The notes: generated by a model from the sequence alone, not told the origin. A stretch of DNA of 64,000 nucleotides from Phycisphaerae bacterium (GCA_030428945.1 JAUIEC010000017.1:55795-119794); one strand, 5' to 3'. Shown: positions 1 through 11,400, counted from the first letter of the stretch. Program-made: numbers and translations.

Positions 1-1559
1 CGCATCTTCTCGGCCGCCCCGGGCATGAACGGGTGGCACAGCACGGCCAGCACCTGGACCGCGTGGATGCAGGTCGCGATGGCCGCTGCGCAGTCCGTCA
101 TGTCGGTCTTGCGGCTGGCCCACGGGGCGCGTTCGCTGAAGTGTTCGTTGCAGCGGCGGGCGTAGGCCATCAGTTCTTCGAGGCCCTGGCGGAAACGGAA
201 GGCTCTCAGGTGCTGGCCGACCGCCTCGAGCGCCGGCCCGGCGGCGGCCAGGTGCTGCCGGTCCGCGTCGGTCTGCCCGGCCGGGTCGGGGACCTGGCCG
301 TCGAAGTACTTGCCGGCGAACTGCAGCGTTCGGTTGACGAAGTTGCCGAGCGTGCCGACCAGCTCGGCGTTGTTGCGGGCGATGAAGTCGGCCGGGTCGA
401 ACGCGGTCCGCGACGACTCGGGCGCGATGGCGGTCAGGTAGTAGCGGAGCGCATCGGAGTCGTAGCGCTTCAGGAATTCCTCGATCCAGACCGGCGACTC
501 GGCCGGCGTGGAGCTCTTGCTGACCTTCAGCTCCTGCCCGTCCTGGCGGAAGTTGATGAAGTTGTTGGCGACCACCTGGGTCGGCAGGCTGTGCCGCGCG
601 TCGGCCATCAGCATCGCCGGCCAGATCAGGGCGTGAAAAACGGTGTTGTCCTCGCCGATGAAGTGGACGATCTCGCTGTCGTCGCTGGCCCACCAGTCGC
701 GGTAGCTGTCGAGCGGCTGGCCGCGGTCGGCCAGCAGTTGGGCGGTGAACGAGATGTATCCGATCGGCGCATCGAACCAGACGAAGAGCACCTTCCCGGC
801 CGCGTCGGGATCGTCGAGCGGCACCGGAATGCCCCACGAGATGTCGCGCGTCATCGCCCGTTCCGGCAGTCCCTGCTTGATCTGCCCGAGGGCGAAGTTC
901 AGCACGCTGGTCCGCCAGGTGCCGCGCTTGCTTTCGAGCCATTCGTGCAGCGGCTGTTCGAACTCGTTGAGCCGCAGGTACCAGTGCGTCGTCTCGCGGA
1001 TCTCCGCCGGCGTTTCGGTGATGGTGCTGACCGGGTTCTTCAGCAGCAGCGGATCGATGATCGCGCCGGTCCGGTCGCACTGGTCGCCGTGCGTCTCGTG
1101 GTCGCCGCAGTGGTGGCAGATGCCGCGGACGTAGCGATCGGGCAGGAAGCGATCCGCCTTGGGATCGTAAAGTTGCTTTGAGGTCTTCTTGGTGAAGTAG
1201 CCCTTCTCGTGGATGTTTCCGAAGAACTCGCGGCTGAGCTGTTCGTGCGTGCCCTGGTAGTGCGGCTGATGCGTGCCGCCGTAGACGTCGAACTCGATCC
1301 GCAGCCCCTCGAAGTCGAGCTTCTGCCGCTGGTGGAACTGCGTCGAGACTTCCTGCGGCGTCTTGTCTTCCTTCATCGCCGAGATCTCGATCGCAACGCC
1401 GTTGTCGTCGCTGCCGCAGATCCACAGCACATCCTGCCCGCACGCCCGCAGGTACCGGACGTAGGTATCGGCCGGCAGGTAGGCCCCGCCAATATGCCCG
1501 ACGTGCAGCCGCCCGTTCGAATACGGCAGCCCGGCGGTGACCAGAGTTCGCTTCGGCAC
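1..1559 (-). CDS. metG: Methionyl-tRNA synthetase, C-terminal part beyond window edge
   Basis: Charges tRNA-Met with methionine in the cytoplasm. The frame reads from GTG at 1559, preceded by AAAGG, and runs off the left edge, so about 519 N-terminal residues are visible. The protein begins VPKRTLVTAGLPYSNGRLHV and has the class I signature as HVGH near residue 17. A zinc-knuckle stretch with CHHCGDHETHGDQC lies at about 1070-1105. The second ATP-binding signature is KVSKS, a variant of KMSKS, near 512-526. No in-frame ATG lies close upstream, which supports the GTG. The C-terminal end, including any tRNA-binding extension, cannot be seen. Confidence 0.95.
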   Translation of the reverse strand, partial: MPKRTLVTAGLPYSNGRLHVGHIGGAYLPADTYVRYLRACGQDVLWICGSDDNGVAIEISAMKEDKTPQEVSTQFHQRQKLDFEGLRIEFDVYGGTHQPHYQGTHEQLSREFFGNIHEKGYFTKKTSKQLYDPKADRFLPDRYVRGICHHCGDHETHGDQCDRTGAIIDPLLLKNPVSTITETPAEIRETTHWYLRLNEFEQPLHEWLESKRGTWRTSVLNFALGQIKQGLPERAMTRDISWGIPVPLDDPDAAGKVLFVWFDAPIGYISFTAQLLADRGQPLDSYRDWWASDDSEIVHFIGEDNTVFHALIWPAMLMADARHSLPTQVVANNFINFRQDGQELKVSKSSTPAESPVWIEEFLKRYDSDALRYYLTAIAPESSRTAFDPADFIARNNAELVGTLGNFVNRTLQFAGKYFDGQVPDPAGQTDADRQHLAAAGPALEAVGQHLRAFRFRQGLEELMAYARRCNEHFSERAPWASRKTDMTDCAAAIATCIHAVQVLAVLCHPFMPGAAEKM

Positions 1560-2286
1560 AAGGGCCCCTTTCGTCGAGAGTCGACCAGTCGCAGATGGTA
1601 ACGGGAAGCGACCAGGCGAGCGAGGGAGCAAGCAGGCGAGGGAGCGTGAGAACAAGGGAGCCAGGGAGCGAGCGTGGTCGCATGACCCACCCCGGTGCCC
1701 CACCCGGGTGCCCCACCTTTGAGCCGGGTGCCCCACCTTGGAGCCGGGTGCCCCACCTTTGAGCGAGCGCAGCGAGCGGAAGGTGGGGGACTGCGTGACG
1801 CTCGCCACGCGGTGCGGCATCGACGCCCTGGAGTTCCGCGGTTGATGCAAGCTGCGTGACGCTTCGCCAAGCGGTGCGGCATCGACACCTTTGAGCGAGC
1901 GCAGCGAGCGGAAGGTGGGGGACTGCGTGACGCTCGCCACGCGGTGCGGCATCGACGCCCGGGAGTTCCGCGATTGATGCAAGCGTGGCCCGCCGCGTCG
2001 ATGACGCACCCTACGACCCGCGGCGCTGGCAAACCAGACCGAGGCACTGAACATCGGCACCCGGAAACACCGCGCAAGACCTCAAGCGCAGCGGTACCAG
2101 TTCCCCACCCTCGCTCCCTCGCTCCCTGGCTCCCTCGTTCCCTGGCTCCCTCGTTCCCGCGCGTGTCGCGCCGTCGGCCGCCGCCACAGCAACAAAGTTT
2201 TGTTCTTGGTTTCTGATGGCCAAAGACCTACTCTCAGAATCTCGCATCGCACCTGTTGTTCGTTTCACACACCGGGAGAAGATCCG
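1560..2286. repeat. Repeat-rich intergenic region
   Basis: This 0.7-kb gap has no convincing gene. It holds an octamer-type purine tract (units such as GGGAGCGA and AGGGAGCA) at about 1611-1672 and a complementary pyrimidine tract at about 2100-2160. Two copies of a hairpin with CCCCACCTT arms around an AGCGAGCGCAGCGAGC loop lie at about 1748-1796 and 1885-1927. Three copies of an element beginning GCGGTGCGGCATCGACGCC lie at about 1818, 1870 and 1938; the last is completed by its inverted partner GCGTCGATGACGCACC near 1997. Frames through it encode only repeat-derived low-complexity peptides. Confidence 0.8.
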
Positions 2287-2445
2287 ATGGACCTGTTGGG
2301 ATTTGAACCACTGCTGGGAGCCGGCATCGGCCGTCTGATCCGTGGCCTGACCGAAGGAGACCCGGTCGCGTGGGGTGTCGTCGGCGTCATCGTCGTCGTC
2401 GCGATCGTCGGCGGAATCTGGAAGGCACGCTCGGCTCCCAAGTAA
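2287..2445 (+). CDS. Small single-pass membrane protein, 52 aa
   Basis: The ATG at 2287 follows a clear GGGAGAAG ribosome site. The product starts MDLLGFEPLLGAGIGRLIRG, has one hydrophobic helix (about residues 28-44, rich in Val and Ile) and a short basic tail ending KARSAPK. It stands alone between metG, which reads the other way, and the PEP-CTERM gene. No family was recognised. The good ribosome site and the helix with positively charged flank support a real gene, but a 52-codon frame in GC-rich DNA can occur by chance. Confidence 0.55.
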   Translation: MDLLGFEPLLGAGIGRLIRGLTEGDPVAWGVVGVIVVVAIVGGIWKARSAPK

Positions 2446-2654
2446 TCCCCGCGTGAATACCAATCCCAGGCCCTGCGAAACCGGCCGGTTGCGGCCGCGA
2501 CGCACGCAGGACTTGCTTCGACCTCCCGAAACATGGCCCGTTTCGCGTCCCCGGCCAAACAATCTGTCACTTCCGTAGATAACGCTCCGCCGGGCAGTTA
2601 GCCGCGGCGGACCATTCCTGCAGACGAATCCGAATTGACCCCGGTCCTGGCGGG

Positions 2655-2675
2655 CGCCTACCCAATCGGTAGGCG
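2655..2675 (+). promoter_or_regulatory. Hairpin upstream of the PEP-CTERM gene
   Basis: A perfect 8-bp stem, CGCCTACC paired with GGTAGGCG, with a CAATC loop. It lies about 65 nt before the start codon of the next gene, just after a TTGACC that could be a -35 element. It could be a leader structure or the terminator of the upstream small gene; no U-run follows. Confidence 0.35.
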
Positions 2676-2738
2676 TTCGTGCTCTTCTGCGCGAACGATC
2701 TCTACAGAAGTCTCACCTGTTAGGATCGGAGTACTGGC

Positions 2739-3329
2739 ATGTCTGCCCGAAAAGTAGTGACCACGCTCGCGCTGACCCTCGCCCTCGTTTCCACCTCCGT
2801 GGCCGGATTGACGAGCTTCACGGTGGTCGACAGTTCCAACAGCAGTTGGGTGGCCCGCGGATATTCGGACTATACGGTCAACGAGGCGCTCGGCTGGACC
2901 TTCTCGGCGTCGCGTAACTTCGACAACGGGGTCGACATCAACCTGAGTGGTCCGGCCCTGCCGGGCACGTCGGTGACCAACTGGAGCACCCGCTTCGCGG
3001 CCCCGTTCGGCGACGCGCTCGCCCCCGGGCTGTACGAGGACTTCCAGCGGTTCCCGTTCCAGGACAACGACCGCCCGGGTCTGTCGTTCTCGAGCACCGG
3101 CCGGCTCGACAACCAGGCGGCCGGGGACTTCGAGATCCTCGAAGTGACCTACGGGACGGGCGGTGAAGTGCTGAGTTTCGCGGCCGACTTCATCCACTAC
3201 GGCGAGACGAACCCCAACAACTGGGCGATCGTCGAGGTGCGCTACAACGCCGTCCCCGAACCCGGCATGCTGACGCTGCTGAGCGGCGGCGCCCTGCTGC
3301 TGCTCCGCCGGCGGACCGTGACCGGCTGA
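2739..3329 (+). CDS. PEP-CTERM exported protein, 196 aa
   Basis: Secreted protein of unknown function with a C-terminal PEP-CTERM sorting signal. The N-terminus (MSARKVVTTLALTLALVSTS) is a signal peptide with cleavage likely near residue 22. The C-terminus has the motif VPEPG, a hydrophobic helix (MLTLLSGGALLLL) and an RRR cluster, the arrangement recognised by exosortase in organisms that make extracellular polysaccharide. The middle is Asn/Ser/Gly-rich beta-type sequence without a recognised domain. GGAG lies 7-8 nt before the ATG. No exosortase gene lies in the window. Confidence 0.85.
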   Translation: MSARKVVTTLALTLALVSTSVAGLTSFTVVDSSNSSWVARGYSDYTVNEALGWTFSASRNFDNGVDINLSGPALPGTSVTNWSTRFAAPFGDALAPGLYEDFQRFPFQDNDRPGLSFSSTGRLDNQAAGDFEILEVTYGTGGEVLSFAADFIHYGETNPNNWAIVEVRYNAVPEPGMLTLLSGGALLLLRRRTVTG

Positions 3330-3370
3330 CGCCCCGGCCCCGGAATCCGGGGGCAGCGACCTGGAAACAG

Positions 3371-3408
3371 CCCGGACAGGGCGCGTGATCGACACCGCCC
3401 CGTCCGGG
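3371..3408. terminator. Likely bidirectional terminator hairpin
   Basis: Stem CCCGGACaGGGCG / CGCCCcGTCCGGG with one mismatch and a 12-nt loop, in the 84-bp gap between two convergent genes (the PEP-CTERM gene and clpB). No strong U-run is present on either side. Confidence 0.5.
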
Positions 3409-3413
3409 TTCCC

Positions 3414-6092
<2,679 letters not shown>

Positions 6093-6382
6093 CGGGCTTA
6101 CCTCTCAAACGTTTCAACGGTCACTGTTTGAAGAAAGCAAACGGCGTTCCAGACGCGTCAATCTCCCCCTGGCCGGCGTGCGCCCCCTTTTTCACGGGCC
6201 CTGGCCGCCCGTTCCGCTGCCAGATTGACAGCCGGTTCCAATTCCCCGCGGTGATTGGAACGACCGGCGCCCGACGCCCGCGCCGGAAAACTCCGCCGCA
6301 AGCGTGAAAGGCCGCGTGGAACTGTCGCCCGTCTTCCAGAGCCGGACCGAATGCAACCGAAACCGCGAAGGAGATCCCCTTG
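6093..6382. other. Divergent intergenic region, clpB and methyltransferase
   Basis: About 290 bp between divergent genes. The clpB side contains AT-richer sequence (CTTTCTTCAAACAGTGACCGTTGAAACG on that strand is too diverged for a confident promoter call). The methyltransferase side ends in a strong GAAGGAG ribosome site. Nothing else was recognised. Confidence 0.4.
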
Positions 6383-7465
6383 ATGGCCAGCACCCCCACC
6401 ACCCTCGACACCGCCCGCCAGGAAGCGTTCACCGGCAGGATGGTCGACCTGATCAACAACGCCGGACTGTCGCTGATGATCAGCATCGGCCACCGCACCG
6501 GCCTGTTCGACACGCTCGCCGCGCTGCCCCCGTCCACGGCCGAAGAAGTCGCCGCCGCGGCCGGCCTGCATCCGCGCTATGTCCGCGAGTGGCTCGGCGC
6601 GATGGTCACCGGGGAGGTCGTCGAACTGGATCCCGCGACGAACCTCTATCGCCTGCCGGGCGAGCATGCGACCTGCCTGACGCGCTCGGCGAGCCCGAAC
6701 AACCTCGCGGTCGTCACGCAGTTCGTCTCCGTCCTGGGTGGTGTCGAGGACGAGATCGTCGACTGCTTCCACAAGGGCGGCGGCGTCCCCTACGAGCGAT
6801 ACCCGCGGTTCCACGAGGTCATGGCCGAGGAGTCGGACCAGACGGTGGGCGCCGCCCTGCTCGACCACATCCTGCCGCTGGCGACCGGCCTGACCGAACA
6901 ACTGGAGGCCGGAACGGTCGCCCTCGACGTCGGCTGCGGGTCCGGGCACGCACTCTGCCGCCTCGCGGCCCGCTTCCCGAACACGCAGTTCCACGGCTAC
7001 GACTTCTCCGAGCAGGCGATCCGACGCGGCCGGGCGCGGGCCGCGGCCGAGGGACTGCGGAACGTGACCTTCGAAGTGCGCGATGCGGCCACGCTGAACG
7101 AGCCCGGGCGTTTCGGTCTGATCACGGCGTTCGACGCGATCCACGACCAGGCCCGTCCGGACGCGGTGCTGGCGGGAATCTCGCGTTCGCTGGCCCCGGG
7201 CGGAACGTTCCTGATGCAGGACATCGCGGGCTCGTGCCACCACCACGCCAACGGCGACCGCCCGCTGGCGCCGTTCATGTACACGATCTCGTGCATGCAC
7301 TGCATGACCGTCTCGCTGGCCCACGAAGGCATGGGCCTCGGCGCAATGTGGGGCCGCGAAACCGCCCTCGACATGCTGACCGAAGCCGGCTTCGCCGACG
7401 TCACCGTCCAGCAACTCGAGCATGACCAGATGAACGACTACTACATCGCCCGCCGCGAGAACTGA
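6383..7465 (+). CDS. SAM-dependent methyltransferase with winged-helix N-terminus
   Basis: Class I methyltransferase of about 360 residues. The N-terminal third (AFTGRMVDLINNAGLSLMIS... STAEEVAAAAGLHPRYVREWL) is the helix-turn-helix-like dimerisation domain seen in O-methyltransferase and Rv2258c-type proteins. The SAM-binding motif I is LDVGCGSGHA near residue 183, followed by the acidic loop FHGYDFS. Several His and Cys residues (GSCHHHANG, ISCMHCMT) lie in the C-terminal part. The substrate cannot be told from sequence. The ATG at 6383 has GAAGGAG 9 nt upstream; a TTG one codon earlier is less likely. Confidence 0.85.
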   Translation: MASTPTTLDTARQEAFTGRMVDLINNAGLSLMISIGHRTGLFDTLAALPPSTAEEVAAAAGLHPRYVREWLGAMVTGEVVELDPATNLYRLPGEHATCLTRSASPNNLAVVTQFVSVLGGVEDEIVDCFHKGGGVPYERYPRFHEVMAEESDQTVGAALLDHILPLATGLTEQLEAGTVALDVGCGSGHALCRLAARFPNTQFHGYDFSEQAIRRGRARAAAEGLRNVTFEVRDAATLNEPGRFGLITAFDAIHDQARPDAVLAGISRSLAPGGTFLMQDIAGSCHHHANGDRPLAPFMYTISCMHCMTVSLAHEGMGLGAMWGRETALDMLTEAGFADVTVQQLEHDQMNDYYIARREN

Positions 7466-7773
7466 CTCTGGAGGGAGCCAGGGAGCCAGGGAACAAGGGA
7501 GCGAGGGAGCAAGGGAGCAAGGGAGCGAGGGGCACGATTCGCGCGGAACCCAGCGCCGCCGGGACAAATCTGTGCCACAATCCCCTGTTCCCCGTTCCCT
7601 GTTCCCTCCCTCGCTCCCTCGCTCCCTCGCTCCCTGGCTCCCTCGCTCCCTCTCCCTGAGTCCAGGTATTGCCCCCTCCCATGCCTCGCGCTATGCTTAA
7701 CCGCTGTATGGGCTCCCGGTAACCGGTTCCAGGCTCGGGCGTAGTCAAGTGCCCCGGCCGCCAGGAGATGCGC
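7466..7773. repeat. Inverted pair of 8-bp tandem-repeat tracts
   Basis: Right after the methyltransferase stop come about eight purine octamers of the type GGGAGCCA/GGGAGCAA/GGGAGCGA (about 7470-7530). After a 60-bp spacer comes the complementary pyrimidine tract, including CCCTGTTC heptamers, at about 7585-7668. The two arms could fold into one long imperfect hairpin. The remaining 100 bp lead to the next gene; TATGCT near 7692 could be part of a promoter. Confidence 0.75.
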
Positions 7774-8847
7774 ATGATCCGCCTGCCCGGCCGGGCCCTG
7801 TCCGGCGTCCTTGTCAGCACCCTCTGCCTCCCCGCGGCAATGGCCGAAGTGGTCGACTTCCGTGGCTCGGCCAGCGTCCGGATCGACGAGTTCCGCGACG
7901 GAACCCAGACCGGCGTCGTCGAAACCTCCGACCGCTTCCCCGAAACCGACCCGACCCTGCCCGTCCAGGTCGTCGGCCTGCTCCTGCCGCCACTCGATCC
8001 GAACGACCCCGACGCCGGGGAGGACGAACTCGCCGCGGCCGCCGCGGCCGCCCAGTTCGACGACCCCACCGAACTCGACCAGCCCAACCCCGAGGAATTC
8101 GCGATCAACCTGACGCTCAACAGCGTCTCGCCGGTCATCGCCTATCGCGGGCAGGCCAGTGCCGAGGAAGTCCGCACCGTTCGCTTCGCCCCCGACGAAC
8201 TCGGCCCGGGAACCCCGGCCGGGACGATGGTCCCGTTGACCGGACGCCTGTTTGTCGACGGCGCCCTGGCGATGCTGGCCGTCGAGGGCGGACGCGACCT
8301 GACCGGCGCATCCGTCAAGCTCGGCGTGCAGGTCCTCCAGAGCGGCGGCGGCGGAACGGCCACCGTCTTCAACGGATCACTGGAACTGCGCGGAACCGCC
8401 AACGGCGCGACCGAGGTGACCGCCACGGGCGGCTTCCCGATCGAGTCGATCGTCCTGTCGGACCTGTCCCTGCTCGACCCCGATTTCGGCATCTTCCGCG
8501 TGCTGGTCATTCCGAACATCATGATCGATTACGATTACGAAGCGATCGTCGACGAGGACATCGTCCTGACCGCGACCGTCAGCGTCGATGCCATGAACCT
8601 GCCCGGCAGCACCGGCGTGGCGGCCGTCATCGGAACGCCGACGGACACGCTCGACCAGGTCATCGGGGCGACGGCCGGTGCGGCCACCGGCGTCAAGATC
8701 CGCGAGGCCGTGCAGAGCGAGCGGGCCGCGCCGACCGGAACGCTCGCGTTTCCGGAGGCCCGGGGCAGCGGACTGTGCACGCTGGCCGGCCTGGGAATGA
8801 TGCTGACACTGACGGCGGGCTGCGTGGCGACACGTCGCGGGCGCTGA
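7774..8847 (+). CDS. Exported protein with C-terminal membrane anchor, 357 aa
   Basis: No family recognised. It has a signal peptide (MIRLPGRALSGVLVSTLCLPAAMA), an acidic Pro-rich region with an Ala run (residues about 70-100), then Gly/Thr/Val-rich beta-type sequence. The C-terminus has a hydrophobic stretch (about 20 residues around LAGLGMMLTLTAGC) followed by RRGR, like sorting-signal proteins but without a PEP motif. AGGAG abuts an ATG at 7768, so the ATG at 7774 (spacing 6) is the better start. The next gene follows after 21 bp, suggesting co-transcription with the permease. Confidence 0.65.
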   Translation: MIRLPGRALSGVLVSTLCLPAAMAEVVDFRGSASVRIDEFRDGTQTGVVETSDRFPETDPTLPVQVVGLLLPPLDPNDPDAGEDELAAAAAAAQFDDPTELDQPNPEEFAINLTLNSVSPVIAYRGQASAEEVRTVRFAPDELGPGTPAGTMVPLTGRLFVDGALAMLAVEGGRDLTGASVKLGVQVLQSGGGGTATVFNGSLELRGTANGATEVTATGGFPIESIVLSDLSLLDPDFGIFRVLVIPNIMIDYDYEAIVDEDIVLTATVSVDAMNLPGSTGVAAVIGTPTDTLDQVIGATAGAATGVKIREAVQSERAAPTGTLAFPEARGSGLCTLAGLGMMLTLTAGCVATRRGR

Positions 8848-8868
8848 CGCCGACGAGGGGATGGATAC

Positions 8869-10146
8869 TTGGTCCAGGATCTGCTGATCACGCTGGGCGG
8901 GGTGCTGCTGATCCTGCTGATCCCGTCGTTCAACCGGCGACTGGTGATGACGGCCCTGCGCTCGCTCGATGCCCACTTCCTGCGATCCCTGCTGGCGACG
9001 CTCGGCGTCCTGATCGGCGTCGGCTCGGTCGTGGCCTGCATGTCGATCCTCGAAGGCGCCACCAACAAGATCATCCAGGACCTCAGCCAGCTTGGCTCGA
9101 ACGCGATCTACGTCTCGCCGGCCGTCGCCCGCGTCGAGAACCGGGCCGTCGGCGCGTCGCAGACGCTGGTGATCGAGGACATGCACGCCCTCGAACGCGA
9201 GTTCCCGGATGAAATCACCGCCATCTCGGCCGAGGCGATCGGCAGCGCCACCCTCAAGCGCTTCCAGAAGTCGGCCACCTACACGGTCGTGGCCGCCTCG
9301 GACCGCTTCTTCGAGATTCACGCCTACAAGCCGCAGTTCGGGCGGGTCATCTCCAAGACCGACGCCGATGATGAACTGGCCCTGGTGGTCTGCCTGGGCA
9401 GCAAGGTGGCCGAGAAGCTGTTCGGCAGCGGCGACCCGGTCGGGCAGACGGTCAAGATCCGCAACGCGAGCTACCGGGTGATCGCGGTGATGGAACCGCG
9501 CGGCAACGTCGGCCTGATGAACGGAGACGAGACGGTCTACATTCCGCTCAAGAGCGGGCTGAAGCGGTTCTTCAACCGTCGCTGGCTGAACTGGATCACG
9601 ATCGAGATCGCCGACCCGAGCAAGAGCGACGACCTGCAGAAGCGGATCGCCAGCGTGCTGCGGAAGCGGCACAACGTCCGCGTCGGCCAGGAGGACGACT
9701 TCAAGATCTTCACGCAGGAGGAAGTCCTGCGGAACGTCAACGAGGCGACCCTGATCTTCAAGATCGTCTTTTACAGCATCGCCGGGATCAGCCTGGTGGT
9801 CGGCGCGATCGGCATCATGAACATCATGCTGGTCTCGGTGACCGAGCGGACCCGCGAAATCGGCGTCCGCATGGCCGTCGGGGCCCGACGGTTCGACATC
9901 CTGCTGCAGTTCCTGATCGAGGCGATGATCATCAGCCTGCTCGGGGGCGGCTTCGGGCTGCTGCTGGGTGTCATGTTCGCCGACCTGCTCGACAAGGTGC
10001 TGCAAGGCATGTTCGCCACGCAGATTACCAGCGGAGTGGTCTACACGGCCCTGGCGACGACTACAATCGTCGGGGTGGTCAGCGGAATCTATCCGGCCTG
10101 GAAGGCCAGTCGGATGGACCCGGTCGAAGCGCTCCGCTACGAGTAA
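8869..10146 (+). CDS. MacB/FtsX-type ABC transporter permease, 425 aa
   Basis: Inner-membrane permease of the MacB/FtsX family, which uses an extracytoplasmic domain to drive lipoprotein or peptide export. The MacB_PCD periplasmic domain spans about residues 45-270, followed by three C-terminal membrane helices with the family signatures VGAIGIMNIMLVSVTERTREIGVRMAVGA and GIYPAWKASRMDPVEALRYE in shortened form. An additional N-terminal hydrophobic segment precedes the first FtsX helix. Start is TTG at 8869 with GAGGGG 8 nt upstream. No ATPase partner is adjacent, so it must be encoded elsewhere. The gene sits between an exported protein and a zinc-ribbon membrane protein. Confidence 0.9.
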   Translation: MVQDLLITLGGVLLILLIPSFNRRLVMTALRSLDAHFLRSLLATLGVLIGVGSVVACMSILEGATNKIIQDLSQLGSNAIYVSPAVARVENRAVGASQTLVIEDMHALEREFPDEITAISAEAIGSATLKRFQKSATYTVVAASDRFFEIHAYKPQFGRVISKTDADDELALVVCLGSKVAEKLFGSGDPVGQTVKIRNASYRVIAVMEPRGNVGLMNGDETVYIPLKSGLKRFFNRRWLNWITIEIADPSKSDDLQKRIASVLRKRHNVRVGQEDDFKIFTQEEVLRNVNEATLIFKIVFYSIAGISLVVGAIGIMNIMLVSVTERTREIGVRMAVGARRFDILLQFLIEAMIISLLGGGFGLLLGVMFADLLDKVLQGMFATQITSGVVYTALATTTIVGVVSGIYPAWKASRMDPVEALRYE

Positions 10147-10149
10147 GCG

Positions 10150-10767
10150 ATGCCGATCCAGTTCCCGTGCGACAACTGCACGAAGAAAATCGAAGTCGAC
10201 GACGAGTTCGCCGGACTCGAGGCCCAGTGCCCCTACTGCGAATCCGTCGTGCGCGTGCCACGCCCCGCCCGGCCGGTGTTCGAGGACGAGACCGCCGAGC
10301 CCGCCTCCGGCGGCTTCACCCCACGCTACAGCACCCCGCCACCCGGACTGCCACCGGTCCCGCCGCCGACCGGCCTCGAGAATCCTCGGGTCGAACGGGC
10401 CCGCAGCGCACGCCGCCTGGCGATCGCCTCGGTGCTGTTCGGCCTCGTCGGAACGGTCCTGATGCTGGTCTCGTTCGCGATGGTATCGCAGGCGATGACC
10501 ACTTTTTTCGGACCTGAACCCGGGCCGATGACGCCCGCCAGGATGCAGGAATTCCAGGAGGAACTGCTGAAATCGCCGCAGGCCGTCTGGCTGACGCTGG
10601 CCCCGGTCTGCGGCCTGCTGGCCTCGCTCGCGGGCCTCGCGGCCGGGATCTTCAGCCTGATGACGTCGCCAGGGCAGAATGTTCTCGGATGGTTCGGCGT
10701 GCTGATCGCCGGCGGGTGGATCCTGTTCGTCTGCATGGGGCTGATCGCACAGGTCATGATGGGCTGA
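10150..10767 (+). CDS. Zinc-ribbon membrane protein, 205 aa
   Basis: Starts 3 nt after the permease stop, so very likely in its operon. The N-terminus MPIQFPCDNCTKKIEV...CPYCESVV is a four-cysteine ribbon (CxxC...CxxC) of the type found at the front of many planctomycete membrane proteins. A Pro-rich linker (residues about 50-75) leads to three hydrophobic helices at about 92-115, 146-170 and 180-203. The function is unknown; the ribbon probably faces the cytoplasm. Confidence 0.75.
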   Translation: MPIQFPCDNCTKKIEVDDEFAGLEAQCPYCESVVRVPRPARPVFEDETAEPASGGFTPRYSTPPPGLPPVPPPTGLENPRVERARSARRLAIASVLFGLVGTVLMLVSFAMVSQAMTTFFGPEPGPMTPARMQEFQEELLKSPQAVWLTLAPVCGLLASLAGLAAGIFSLMTSPGQNVLGWFGVLIAGGWILFVCMGLIAQVMMG

Positions 10768-10773
10768 GTTGGT

Positions 10774-10803
10774 TTGACATGCGGGTGAGCCGAGGACTAG
10801 GCT
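10774..10803 (+). promoter_or_regulatory. Sigma70-like promoter of the DUF2203 gene
   Basis: TTGACA at 10774-10779, an 18-bp spacer and TAGGCT at 10798-10803. It lies 33 bp before the start codon and directly after the preceding gene. The -35 matches consensus fully; the -10 is weaker but recurs upstream of the sigma gene near 54658. Confidence 0.6.
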
Positions 10804-10836
10804 CAGTCAATCCGAGGGCGACTGGGGAAAGCAAGC

Positions 10837-11286
10837 ATGAGCACCGATAACGCGATGAACCTGCCGGTGCAGGATGACCCGGCGGGTGTCAAACTGTTCA
10901 CGATCGAAACCGCCAACCAGGCCCTCGTCCTGGTCCGGCGGGTCGTCGAAGATACTGTCGCCAGCTACCGCGACCTGATGCAACTCAGGACCGAGCACGA
11001 CGAACTGCAGCGCGAAAACGGCGACCCGGCCGCGATCGAAGACCTCCAGCGACGCGTCGGCGAAAAGGTCAACCACCTGAACGGACTCGAAGCCGAACTG
11101 CGCGACATCGGCTGCCAGTTGAAGGACTGGTCCGGCGGACTGGTCGACTTCCCCGCCAAGCTCGAAGGCCGCCTGATCCTGCTGTGCTGGAAACTCGGCG
11201 AAGACGAAGTCCGCCACTGGCACGAATGGGACGCAGGCTTCGCCGGCCGCCGCCCCGTCGACGAACGCTTCGCTCAGGCTGAGTGA
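10837..11286 (+). CDS. DUF2203 family protein, 149 aa
   Basis: Small cytoplasmic helical protein of the DUF2203 family, function unknown. It begins with the family's FTIETANQAL segment, followed by a coiled-coil (residues about 45-95 with Leu/Glu heptads). The characteristic C-terminal block is GRLILLCWKLGEDEVRHWHE then GFAGRRPVDE. The family length of about 120-150 matches. The start is an ATG with GGGGAAAG upstream. The gene converges on rpiB. Confidence 0.88.
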   Translation: MSTDNAMNLPVQDDPAGVKLFTIETANQALVLVRRVVEDTVASYRDLMQLRTEHDELQRENGDPAAIEDLQRRVGEKVNHLNGLEAELRDIGCQLKDWSGGLVDFPAKLEGRLILLCWKLGEDEVRHWHEWDAGFAGRRPVDERFAQAE

Positions 11287-11400
11287 GCCAGTAAGCAGGT
11301 AAGCAGGGAAACACCAGCACCCTCGGCCGCCACGGCGATCCTCAAGACGCCCACGAGACCGCGCCCCCCCTTGCTTACTTGCTCACTTGCTGACTGCGAC
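11287..11400. terminator. Inverted octamer arms between convergent genes
   Basis: The gap between DUF2203 and rpiB has AGTAAGCAGGTAAGCAGGG near 11289-11310 and its near-complement CCCTTGCTTACTTGCTCACT near 11370-11391. These variants of the octamer repeat could form a long hairpin acting as a terminator for both genes. Confidence 0.45.

Noticed and set aside
2103..2165. Coding repeats of the type SLAPWLPRSLAPS
   Set aside because: These come from the octamer tract (GCTCCCTC) read in frame and have no gene context.
6121..6537. 138-codon minus-strand frame between clpB and the methyltransferase
   Set aside because: Most of it overlaps the start of the methyltransferase gene; there is no ribosome site and no domain.
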